DNA of 25,560 nt, taken from IMG/VR virus record IMGVR_UViG_3300022223_000023, positions 1-25,560 of that record, one strand, 5' to 3'. This document shows, piece after piece, positions 7,201-13,149 of this stretch. The stretch's first letter is position 1, and every line of letters starts with the position of its first letter. The position numbers were made by a program, and so were the translations under genes. The notes under the pieces were generated by a model that worked only from the letters and a program-made list of their open reading frames with translations, was not told where the DNA came from and made no database searches. The DNA is from a virus.

Positions 7201-8769
7201 CTATGACTTATGATTATGTCCCATATTGTTATACGGGTCAAGTTGAGACTCATCTGATATATGAGAGTTATGCCCTCTTTTAAGCATATGTTTTTGAAAT
7301 CCTTGGGCCGATAAGTCATCAGGACTAAAGGATTGATTACCATAATCTGCAAAGAAACTTGGCTGCTCCACGTCAGCAAATGTTTGGGCCAACGCGTCTG
7401 CCCTATCGGGACTTCGACCTAATCTAGCTTTTACTTGCTCTTTTTCCTCAAGCCTTATCTTACCACCTCGAAGAAAAAATTTGACAGAGCAAAGCTCCTC
7501 CGCAAGTATCGGGTCTTTCGGTAAGCATCCACCCTTCTGAACCCAATCACGCATTCGCATCCACATTTCAGTACGCTTATTAAAATATCTTTTATCTTGT
7601 GCCTTGGAATTATAGTGAATCGGAGTCACATCAATATGTGGCATCTGATCTAATGAATCTAAAACTGATGAACCAAAGCCACCGGTATTATCAACGAATA
7701 CCCTTTCCACTCTATCGTTCATATGAATGTTAGCAACCATACCTGCAAGCCCCGGCCCGTTTACATCAGAACCAATAACCTCAATAGGGTACGCCTTAAG
7801 CCCTTTCCTCTTAGCGAATGAACTTCTGTCAACACCACCTCGAGCTACATCAAGACCTAATCGCATTTGCGAATTACTAATATTCTTATCTTCTACTTCT
7901 CGCATCTGAGCTTCACGAACTTCTATATCTGAAAGCAAAGTATCAACACCAACTTTCGGATATTTCCCCAAGACGTTAATCATAACCCAAGGGTCTTCGC
8001 GCCCGTACTGCGCAATCATTTCTTCTGCCCATGTCTTATCAACACGCTTCGCCCTCTTAGGGTCGTCAGGGTCGCCGGATATTGTTAGTACTGCCCAATC
8101 CTGCTTAGAGTGTCCCATGTAAGCTCGGTACACCACTCCTGAAGGCTTCTCGGGGTTAGCTGTAATTAGTAGCTTTGCGCATTTGTCACCTTCGTTACCA
8201 GTAGATAGTGCTGCATCTGCCGTGTTAATAACAGCATCAGGAATCATACCTGCCTCATCAATTAGGAAGGCAACATTGTCCGCGTGAAGACCTGCTAGAG
8301 ATGATGCCTGCTGACCTTCATCAGCCGACTTTGGAAACGATCTAGCATCTATGAATGAATAACCTTCGTGACCAATTCTAGTAAGCCTAGACTCCCCATC
8401 AGTAACCGTTCTTTTGATGAGCTCCGACATAGCTCTAAGCCTTCTAAGCTCCGCCCATAGGTTAGACTTCAAGTGATCTTTCGTAATTGATAGAGCGGCC
8501 ATCTTAGGAAGATGCCGACATATGAAGAAGTGCCAACCAATTGTTGCCAACGTAAAAGTTTTACCCGGCCCTTTACTTGCAACCGCTGCCACCCTCGAGT
8601 GATTCATGTAGAGGTTTACGTAATCCTCCTGCCACGTATCGTACTTAACATCGAACACGTCCTCGACGAATATAATAGGCTTCGCTCTCCACAATTTCAT
8701 TATGTGGTACGGTTGAAGATCGGCACCTTTATTTAGGTACCGCTGAACATTAGGCGCTTCAATTGTCAA
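7201..8769 (-). CDS. terL: Terminase large subunit
   Basis: The product has 522 residues: packaging ATPase plus headful or cos nuclease. ATPase motifs are Walker A at residues 63-71 (VASKGPGKT), Walker B at 167-174 (AFLIDEAG) with the catalytic Glu after Asp, and the coupling motif LITANPE at 201-207. The RNase H-like nuclease shows acidic residues D307 (LGLDVARGG), D360 (VFVDNTGG) and D455/D458 (GRSPDRADAL). Length is typical. The start is TTG at 8769, with GGAGG 7 nt upstream. It overlaps the stop of the preceding gene as TTGA, the same geometry as the ATGA overlaps elsewhere, which supports the rare start codon. Works with the small terminase and portal. Confidence 0.92.
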   Translation of the reverse strand: MTIEAPNVQRYLNKGADLQPYHIMKLWRAKPIIFVEDVFDVKYDTWQEDYVNLYMNHSRVAAVASKGPGKTFTLATIGWHFFICRHLPKMAALSITKDHLKSNLWAELRRLRAMSELIKRTVTDGESRLTRIGHEGYSFIDARSFPKSADEGQQASSLAGLHADNVAFLIDEAGMIPDAVINTADAALSTGNEGDKCAKLLITANPEKPSGVVYRAYMGHSKQDWAVLTISGDPDDPKRAKRVDKTWAEEMIAQYGREDPWVMINVLGKYPKVGVDTLLSDIEVREAQMREVEDKNISNSQMRLGLDVARGGVDRSSFAKRKGLKAYPIEVIGSDVNGPGLAGMVANIHMNDRVERVFVDNTGGFGSSVLDSLDQMPHIDVTPIHYNSKAQDKRYFNKRTEMWMRMRDWVQKGGCLPKDPILAEELCSVKFFLRGGKIRLEEKEQVKARLGRSPDRADALAQTFADVEQPSFFADYGNQSFSPDDLSAQGFQKHMLKRGHNSHISDESQLDPYNNMGHNHKS

Positions 8770-9029
8770 AGTTTTGCCTCCTCAGGAATCGGCGGTGGAA
8801 CGTCTGCATTATACTCTGCATATGTATAGGAACCATCAAAGTTTCCAATCTTAGATGCCACTGCCTTAGTTCCATAGAATACAGCTTCTTCAATTTTAGT
8901 TTTGAATATTGCCTTCTCTCTACCTTCGGGCATATGGGCCAGCTCTCTTGAAATTGCTTTACTCATTGCTGTCTTAAAACGATCAACGTCCTTAACGCCT
9001 TTTGAATTCAATTTGTAACTTCCAAACAT
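8766..9029 (-). CDS. Small helical protein resembling Acb2/Tad1 hairpin family (possible anti-defence nucleotide sponge)
   Basis: The product has 87 residues. The central part (REKAIFKTKIEEAVFYGTKA, residues 37-56, followed by VAS) matches the pattern RE-x-[SA]-x-x-x-T-K-[LI]-EE-A-x-[FM]-[WY]-x-x-K-[AS]-[IV]-A. I know that pattern from small phage proteins grouped with the Acb2/Tad1 hairpin domain. Characterised members bind cyclic oligonucleotides or gcADPR made by CBASS or Thoeris and so blunt bacterial defence. Whether this copy binds any ligand is unknown, and the match is by eye. The C-terminus (NADVPPPIPEEAKL) looks like a flexible tail. ATG at 9029 has AGGAG upstream; the gene is wedged between the two terminase genes and its stop overlaps the terL start. 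Confidence 0.62.
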   Translation of the reverse strand: MFGSYKLNSKGVKDVDRFKTAMSKAISRELAHMPEGREKAIFKTKIEEAVFYGTKAVASKIGNFDGSYTYAEYNADVPPPIPEEAKL

Positions 9030-9039
9030 TCTTGCTCTC

Positions 9040-9624
9040 CTATATTAATGAACTGTACGGACTATCCGCACTTTGATTTTCTTCTTCCTCTTCGGTGGCC
9101 TCGGCTAACCTTTTATGATCTCTTACTCTACGGTACTCAGCCTCAATATCTTCAAGCGTCCGCCCGTCGTCCTCTTCAGGCTTCTTGTAGGAGTTCATAA
9201 CAATTTGTGTGAGTGTAATATTTGAATCGATTTCAAGTCGGTCCACAAAATCACCCTCAGACTTTCCTAGTAGCTCAGACGCTTTTAATCTTTGCTGTAT
9301 TGGAATGTCAGGCTGTAACTCTTCTGGTAGGGGATTTCCGTGCTTGTCCTTCGCAGGCTTTGAATGAGGGTCACGATTATACATAATATCGGTCCACCAT
9401 GCTTGACGATGTTCTCTAGTAGCAATGACAGATTTTCTCTTCGTCATAAAACGTGAACGATCTTTTAAGCACTCCATAATTTTTGGGTCGGCCAGCAGCC
9501 TCGAACCATACTGCCTAAGGTAAGTTTCGCTTCCTTGGTATCCGGCAGTCTGCATTGCTTCGACTATGTCACCTGCATAGCTATCTACAAAAAGTCGTTG
9601 TTGTTTTGTCAAGGTCGTTGTCAT
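9040..9624 (-). CDS. terS: Terminase small subunit
   Basis: The product has 194 residues: DNA recognition for packaging. The N-terminal LTKQQRLFVDSYAGDIVEAM leads into QTAGYQG, then Y-L-R-Q-Y-G-S-R-L-L-A-D-P-K-I, the usual helix-turn-helix of small terminases. The region around residue 130 has RLKASELLGKSEGDFVD, another family hallmark. The C-terminal third is very acidic, then ends YSSLI, identical to the C-terminus of the SNF2 helicase encoded at 13150-14547. I start at ATG 9624, with GGAG 9 nt before it. A longer GTG form at 9645 would include this binding site in the coding region and start only a few bases after the predicted transcription start. First gene of the late operon. Confidence 0.88.
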   Translation of the reverse strand: MTTTLTKQQRLFVDSYAGDIVEAMQTAGYQGSETYLRQYGSRLLADPKIMECLKDRSRFMTKRKSVIATREHRQAWWTDIMYNRDPHSKPAKDKHGNPLPEELQPDIPIQQRLKASELLGKSEGDFVDRLEIDSNITLTQIVMNSYKKPEEDDGRTLEDIEAEYRRVRDHKRLAEATEEEEENQSADSPYSSLI

Positions 9625-9647
9625 CGTTTTACTCTCCGCGTTCACAA

Positions 9648-9677
9648 TATATAGGTTACTTCGAGTTATGGTATCAA
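9648..9677 (-). promoter_or_regulatory. Predicted sigma70-type promoter for the late/morphogenesis operon
   Basis: On the minus strand, TTGATA (9677-9672) and TATATA (9653-9648) are separated by 18 nt. Transcription would start near 9641, about 17 nt before the terS ATG. Two near-identical boxes, TGTCGACAG at 9698-9706 and TGCCGACAG at 9725-9733, lie just upstream and could bind an activator. Confidence 0.5.
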
Positions 9678-9875
9678 TGCAAGAGAAAAGTTAATAGTGT
9701 CGACAGAGCTATTAGGGAGTGCCCTGCCGACAGTGGATAATTGCCGGAGAGCAAATTGAAACCACACTTAATAGTAAATGCGGTATGAGAGGGCGTCCAC
9801 AAATTTCTGAAAAATTTTTTCGGGCACTAGGTACTTAAAGTCTTCACGTATGAGGGAGGGATTAGACCAGCAGCA

Positions 9876-9939
9876 TGGACACTAAACAATACAGGTACTA
9901 TAAATTATGCGTACACTAAACAATACAGGTACTATAAAT
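9876..9939 (+). promoter_or_regulatory. Tandem-repeat plus-strand promoter(s)
   Basis: A perfect 27-bp direct repeat lies at 9879-9905 and 9913-9939 (period 34). The first copy makes a strong sigma70-type promoter: TGGACA at 9876-9881, 17 nt, TATAAA at 9899-9904. The second copy keeps TATAAA (9933-9938) but has a poor -35 box (CGTACA). Start sites would fall near 9911 and 9945, some 770-800 nt before the first plus-strand gene, so the transcript would have a very long leader or be a separate RNA. Confidence 0.55.
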
Positions 9940-10208
9940 ACAATATGTTTATACGGATGGAGAGTGGTAAAATATTAAATACGGATGGTACCTATGTCCA
10001 CGCGCCCGATCGGAAAGGGGGAAGGCGGGGTGTGCATTGAGAAAATCGACCCCCTACCACGTAAAAACTAAACGACTCTCATTGATGTTGCGACTAGGCG
10101 TGTCGGCGTGTCCCGTCGTGCCCACCTAAACACAACGCATTTATAAACAAGGACAATGCCCCGACTGGCTGCACGTTTCGAGCGTTTCGGACATAAATGT
10201 TGTTTAGC

Positions 10209-10259
10209 TATGTATAGTTGCCTCTAGTGTATAGTTTAAACTGGAGGCAACCAGACATG
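10209..10259 (+). repeat. 51-bp inverted element, left copy
   Basis: Reading 51 bases from here and comparing them with the reverse complement of 10540-10590 gives 45 matches without gaps. This includes an uninterrupted 25-base identical block (10227-10251) that contains the palindrome AGTTTAAACT. GTATAGTT half-sites lie at 10212-10219 and 10229-10236. This copy can also fold on itself: GTTGCCTCTAGT pairs with ACTGGAGGCAAC (11 of 12). Confidence 0.85.
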
Positions 10260-10539
10260 AAAACGTAGTTGTTTCAAGGGCTTGGCGTGATTCGTGCCGT
10301 TTTGTGCTTCGAGATTTCCACGAGTTACAAACGCGATTCGTGTATAGTTTAAAAACGTGATTTCTGTGGGGATTATATACACTATGCATTATAGTACATA
10401 TATTGTTTATATGCATAATGTCTAAATTGCGTATGAACTTCGATATTTAAACTATATATAAATTAAATATATAAGTATATGTAATCACATAGACAAAATA
10501 TCATAAAATCACGCTAAACCCGTGGATTCATTTAGTTTC
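10260..10539. other. AT-rich core between inverted elements; candidate replication origin
   Basis: The 280-bp core has a G/C-richer left part with related boxes (GCGTGATTCGTG at 10285-10296, CGCGATTCGTG at 10332-10342, CGTGATT near 10356) and a single GTATAGTT at 10342-10349. The right part, about 10370-10510, is extremely AT-rich: 15 of 60 G/C in the line from 10381 and 9 of 60 in the line from 10441. Repeated protein boxes beside an easily melted stretch, flanked by large inverted repeats, are the usual layout of a phage origin. No gene is visible. Origin function is inferred. Confidence 0.45.
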
Positions 10540-10590
10540 CATGTATAGTTGCCTCCAGTTTAAACTATACACCAGACATAACTATACATA
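10540..10590 (-). repeat. 51-bp inverted element, right copy
   Basis: This is the opposite-orientation partner of 10209-10259. Half-sites are GTATAGTT at 10543-10550 and AACTATAC at 10563-10570 and 10580-10587; the last two are 17 bp apart, like the pair in the left copy. The palindrome AGTTTAAACT is at 10557-10566. Confidence 0.85.
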
Positions 10591-10639
10591 CAGGAAGCAT
10601 TTTCCGTACATAAACACAAACAAACGCCATTTATAAACA

Positions 10640-10668
10640 TTGACCATTTACATCGAGTCATGTATCCA
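10640..10668 (+). promoter_or_regulatory. Predicted early promoter
   Basis: TTGACC at 10640-10645 is followed after 17 nt by TATCCA at 10663-10668. The -35 box is good and the -10 box weak, as is common for regulated promoters. The start would lie near 10675, about 40 nt before the first early ATG. Confidence 0.4.
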
Positions 10669-10715
10669 CAGAGTACATATCAGCATAATAACCACAGCAA
10701 CAGGAGAGCAAAACA

Positions 10716-11168
10716 ATGAGCAATTTTAAAACAATTCAAGAGGTACAAAATGCCTTGGATGATAATAAAGTATTAATCAATCAAAAGAGGTTAATAGCTA
10801 AAATGATAGACGGTGGTATATGCACACTTCACATCGACGAGGAAGGCAAACATACATGGTGGACTAATAACAAAGTACTCCACACGTGTGGGCCTAAAAC
10901 TTGGAAGGTTATTAAAGGACTTCATGCCAAGGATAATCACGTCGGAGTACACCTTGTAGAGCTACGTAGAAGCCTAGGTGTTACACAGTATCAAATGGCA
11001 AAAAGGCTAAAAGTCTCTCAAGTTACAGTTACACGTATGGAGCGAGGAGAGCGAGTTCCTAGCGCTTGGTTACTACGAAATATGTTAATGATCGGGATAG
11101 ACATAAATAGTTATTTGTTTCGCTTACCTGAGAGGCGAGAGGATTTATACAAGAAGAGAGGAGAGTAG
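10716..11168 (+). CDS. HTH transcriptional regulator (XRE-type, C-terminal DNA-binding domain)
   Basis: The product has 150 residues. Residues 84-130 form a helix-turn-helix of XRE type: LRRSLGVTQYQMAKRLKVSQ, then VTVTRMERGERVPS, with the classic Q-x-x-x-A-x-x-L and E-R-G-x-R-x-P-S positions. The N-terminal 80 residues (with TLHIDEEGKHTWWTNNKVLH) are not familiar and may bind a partner or ligand. It is the first gene of the plus-strand operon, directly after the origin/operator region, so it may control its own promoter or the 51-bp elements. AGGAGAG stands 8 nt before the ATG. Confidence 0.75.
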   Translation: MSNFKTIQEVQNALDDNKVLINQKRLIAKMIDGGICTLHIDEEGKHTWWTNNKVLHTCGPKTWKVIKGLHAKDNHVGVHLVELRRSLGVTQYQMAKRLKVSQVTVTRMERGERVPSAWLLRNMLMIGIDINSYLFRLPERREDLYKKRGE

Positions 11169-11170
11169 AG

Positions 11171-11488
11171 ATGCGAGTATCAATTGGACAGCGAGTATTT
11201 GTTATAGATAGTGAGCATAAAGACTATTTACGTGCGGGCCAAGTAATAGCAATCTACGACAGTAGATATTTTAATTCAGGCGTATGCGTTCTGATGAACG
11301 GACACAAAAGGCGTTTGAAGCCGGAGCAAATTGAAGTCATAGACGGTTCGCTTCCATACTCAAGTAGAGGCGACTTATACAGGGCAATTAAAGCAGAGAA
11401 AATAAAAGGGCAGGAAATAGTCGACGTGCTTCGAGAGCTAAGAGATCGTGGAGCTATTAAAATATTATTACCTGCAAACTTAAAATAA
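11171..11488 (+). CDS. Unknown protein with KOW/SH3-like N-terminal segment
   Basis: The product has 105 residues. Residues 1-58 look like a small beta-barrel: MRVSIGQRVFVID, then AGQVIAIYDSRYFNSGVCVL and RRLKPEQIEVIDG. This pattern of a turn-rich barrel with a final conserved 'ix-v' strand is seen in KOW or Tudor-like nucleic-acid-binding modules. The C-terminal 40 residues are helical and charged. I cannot assign a function. GGAGAG precedes the ATG, and the gene follows the first regulator by only a few bases. Confidence 0.55.
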   Translation: MRVSIGQRVFVIDSEHKDYLRAGQVIAIYDSRYFNSGVCVLMNGHKRRLKPEQIEVIDGSLPYSSRGDLYRAIKAEKIKGQEIVDVLRELRDRGAIKILLPANLK

Positions 11489-11504
11489 TAAGAGGAGAGT
11501 AGAG

Positions 11505-11690
11505 ATGCCAACAACAATTACAGAACAGCACTTTAGAAAGTTATTAAATGCAGTTAAGGCCATTCGTTTTTTAATGGAATTATACTTGGATGTGGGAGAG
11601 GTGGATCTTGCCATGCAAATGAGCAAGCACTTACTGAAAGTCACGGCAGAAATTAATGAAATTGATGCCATTGAAGAGGAGAGATACTAA
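11505..11690 (+). CDS. Small helical protein of unknown function
   Basis: The product has 61 residues and is almost entirely helical, with LLNAVKAIRFLMELYLDVGE and a second helix of ALKVTAEINEID type. Its leader AGGAGAGTAGAGATG is nearly the same as that of the preceding gene, which suggests gene-end duplication within the operon. The size suits a regulator-binding or inhibitor peptide, but nothing in it identifies a role. Confidence 0.5.
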   Translation: MPTTITEQHFRKLLNAVKAIRFLMELYLDVGEVDLAMQMSKHLLKVTAEINEIDAIEEERY

Positions 11691-11691
11691 A

Positions 11692-12078
11692 ATGTTAGTT
11701 TCAGACTTAATCAATAGTAAGATCAGGAATATTACAATGCCACTTGATAAAGCGTCCGAGGTATCGGGCGTTTCAAAGTCTACACTATGGAGAGCAAAGT
11801 GTGGCGTATCACTGGTCAATATGGAAACGGTTAGACGACTTGAGGAGAGCAGAGTTATTGACTTAAATGAAAGTTTCGACGAGAGACTAAAAGAGAAAGA
11901 CGCTAAAATATCTAGTCTTAAAAGAGACAATGATCTACTGCTCACCAATGAAGCCAAGCGGACTGAGATACTTTATAAGGTGCTTAACAGTCTTAAAAAG
12001 TTACACGTTGCCGGAGTCGAGGGCTTTGAACAACGTAAGATAATCATAGATACTTTAACCAAGGAGCTAAAACGATGA
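11692..12078 (+). CDS. HTH protein with C-terminal coiled coil
   Basis: The product has 128 residues. Residues 17-50 form a helix-turn-helix (LDKASEVSGVSKSTLWRAKC, then GVSLVNMETVRRLEE). From about residue 60 the chain is a charged coiled coil (FDERLKEKDAKISSLKRDND), probably for dimerization. I use the ATG at 11692, which has AGGAGAG upstream and lies two bases after the previous stop. The frame is open upstream to 11656, but those codons belong to the previous gene. Likely a phage regulator; its target is not visible. Confidence 0.65.
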   Translation: MLVSDLINSKIRNITMPLDKASEVSGVSKSTLWRAKCGVSLVNMETVRRLEESRVIDLNESFDERLKEKDAKISSLKRDNDLLLTNEAKRTEILYKVLNSLKKLHVAGVEGFEQRKIIIDTLTKELKR

Positions 12079-12239
12079 TTGTTTTTAAAATATTTGTATT
12101 CATAATCATACTGGCAGTAATACCGTTTATATTTGCAGCAATATTCGACGATACGAAAGATTGTATCAACGACTGTGAACACTACGACAATAACCCACCA
12201 CCATTGCCGAAGGAGTCATTCGATGTCAAAGATAACTAG
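12075..12239 (+). CDS. Small single-pass membrane protein, 54 residues
   Basis: A short frame starts with ATG at 12075, overlapping the previous stop (ATGA) with GGAG 10 nt upstream. The N-terminus is strongly hydrophobic (MIVFKIFVFIIILAVIPFIF), one membrane span or uncleaved signal anchor. It is followed by an acidic, Cys-containing tail (DDTKDCINDCEHYDNN) and a Pro-rich end. The codons fit those of neighbours and the next gene starts inside its 3' end, so it looks real. Such early small membrane proteins can act in host takeover or superinfection exclusion; that is inference. Confidence 0.6.
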   Translation: MIVFKIFVFIIILAVIPFIFAAIFDDTKDCINDCEHYDNNPPPLPKESFDVKDN

Positions 12240-12492
12240 AAAGGAAGTCAAGCAAGCATTTATTAACTTTATCCATCCTGCAGGTAGAGGGCCTACCCTT
12301 TGCAATTTTACAGCTAATCAAAGTTATGATCTAGGTCAAGCGTTTAAGAAAGTATGGGATATTAGACCTAATCGGCCCACGTTTATAACTGGACTATTCA
12401 TAGACGAACCTTGCCAAGACGAACTCACTTACCTATGTAGAGCATTAACTTTAAATATACTATTAGACGACAACGAGGAGTTATTTAAATGA
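12223..12492 (+). CDS. Unknown small cytoplasmic protein
   Basis: The product has 89 residues and starts MSKITRKEVKQAFINFIHPA; no family recognised. It contains RPTFITGLFIDEPCQDELTY in the middle and ends in an acidic helix. I use the ATG at 12223, with AGGAG upstream; the longer open frame from 12133 overlaps the membrane protein gene entirely and has a low-complexity N-terminus. Start and stop overlap the genes on both sides (17 nt upstream, ATGA downstream), so it is translated as part of the same cluster. Confidence 0.55.
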   Translation: MSKITRKEVKQAFINFIHPAGRGPTLCNFTANQSYDLGQAFKKVWDIRPNRPTFITGLFIDEPCQDELTYLCRALTLNILLDDNEELFK

Positions 12493-12710
12493 AACTAACA
12501 TTAATTTTATTAGTATTGTTCGCAATTGGTTGCGGACAGAACAACCGAACTACAAGCAGAAAGACGTCGAGAAACTACGAGTGTAGTAGGCAGTCATACG
12601 AGGTTAATTGTGTAAGTCACTTACCAACGACTTCCAAGATTGCACCAATGTATTTTTACGACCAATTTTGTTACCAAGATTATCAACTTTGTCTATCAGG
12701 AGGTAGGTAA
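12489..12710 (+). CDS. Small cysteine-rich lipoprotein
   Basis: The product has 73 residues. MKLTLILLVLFAIGCGQ is a lipoprotein signal with the lipid-carrying Cys at position 15. The mature part is about 58 residues with four further Cys (32, 41, 61, 68), probably two disulfides in the periplasm. No family recognised. Phage lipoproteins expressed outside the lysis cassette are often superinfection-exclusion factors that shield a receptor (T5 Llp is the known case); this one could be similar, but only the lipobox, size and early position support it. Overlaps the genes on both sides (ATGA and TAATG). Confidence 0.65.
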   Translation: MKLTLILLVLFAIGCGQNNRTTSRKTSRNYECSRQSYEVNCVSHLPTTSKIAPMYFYDQFCYQDYQLCLSGGR

Positions 12711-13045
12711 TGCAAACGACTAAAGTTTTCAGGCATATCGCACAGGTATCGAAAATAGCTAGATTAAAAAGTGGTATGTCACAACCACAAATGGCAAAGC
12801 ATTTAGGGTATAACAGTGGGCAATTCATATCCAACGTAGAGCGTGGACTCTGTTCGTTGCCACCGAGTAAAGTACCAAAGATGGCCCATCTCAGTGGAGT
12901 ACCAATTGAGGAGTTCAAAAATGCACTTTTAAAGGACTTTGAGCATAATATTAACTATGAGATAGGGGCTTTTAGCGAAACGTCTTCAACGGCCACGTAC
13001 AAGGCCATGAATGACCACGTTAGCAGATTCACAGGGCTTGTTTAA
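12710..13045 (+). CDS. XRE-family HTH regulator
   Basis: The product has 111 residues. Residues 12-60 carry the XRE fold: VSKIARLKSGMSQPQMAKHL, then GYNSGQFISNVERGLCSLPP, with Q-x-x-[MV]-A-x-x-L and the recognition stretch ending in E-R-G. A short helical extension follows, ending in FTGLV. It is preceded by AGGAGG and overlaps the lipoprotein stop by one base. The next intergenic gap holds an inverted repeat centred on a promoter, which is the most likely operator for this protein. Confidence 0.75.
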   Translation: MQTTKVFRHIAQVSKIARLKSGMSQPQMAKHLGYNSGQFISNVERGLCSLPPSKVPKMAHLSGVPIEEFKNALLKDFEHNINYEIGAFSETSSTATYKAMNDHVSRFTGLV

Positions 13046-13066
13046 GCGCATCAAAAATAAATCTTC

Positions 13067-13103
13067 GCATCGCTTGACATAGTTTGAGCGATGCCATTAC
13101 CAT
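13067..13103 (+). promoter_or_regulatory. Promoter overlapped by an 8-bp inverted repeat (putative operator) before the replication module
   Basis: TTGACA (13074-13079) and TACCAT (13098-13103) are 18 nt apart. GCATCGCT at 13067-13074 and AGCGATGC at 13087-13094 form a perfect 8-bp inverted repeat with a 12-nt centre that covers the -35 box, the classic place for a repressor. No T run follows, so it is not an intrinsic terminator. Confidence 0.55.
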
Positions 13104-13149
13104 TTTAATAACACACATTTAATTATCACAGGCACGGAGAGCAAACCAA

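Larger units (their letters stand above)
9646..10715. other. Gene-free divergent control region
   Basis: About 1.07 kb separates the start of the late operon from the first early gene. I see no convincing gene. It holds the late promoter, an orphan ribosome binding site with tiny ORFs (9741-9880), a tandem-repeat promoter (9876-9939), a short direct repeat ATACGGATGG (9951-9960 and 9979-9988), a G-rich stretch near 10011-10030, a perfect 8-nt tandem GGCGTGTC at 10097-10112, and the inverted-repeat/AT-rich element at 10209-10590. A further direct repeat, CATTTATAAACA, occurs at 10138-10149 and 10628-10639, the second just before the early promoter. Confidence 0.7.

Noticed and set aside
9625-9645. 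Longer GTG start for the small terminase
   Set aside because: It would place the best ribosome binding site inside the gene and leave almost no leader after the predicted transcription start.
9698-10150. CRISPR array or tRNA genes in the gene-free region
   Set aside because: Only two-copy repeats without regular spacers, and no cloverleaf-like sequence with a T-loop motif was found by reading.
10204-10416. 70-codon minus-strand open frame over the inverted-repeat region
   Set aside because: It runs through the 51-bp element and part of the AT-rich core, has no ribosome binding site that I can see and a protein-like composition only by chance.
12133-12222. Upstream extension of the 12223 gene
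   Set aside because: The extension lies wholly inside the 54-residue membrane protein gene, is His/Thr-rich and lacks a binding site, while ATG 12223 has AGGAG.
13067-13094. Intrinsic terminator after the 12710 gene
   Set aside because: Long 12-nt loop, no T run, and the stem coincides with a promoter -35 box, so an operator is more likely.
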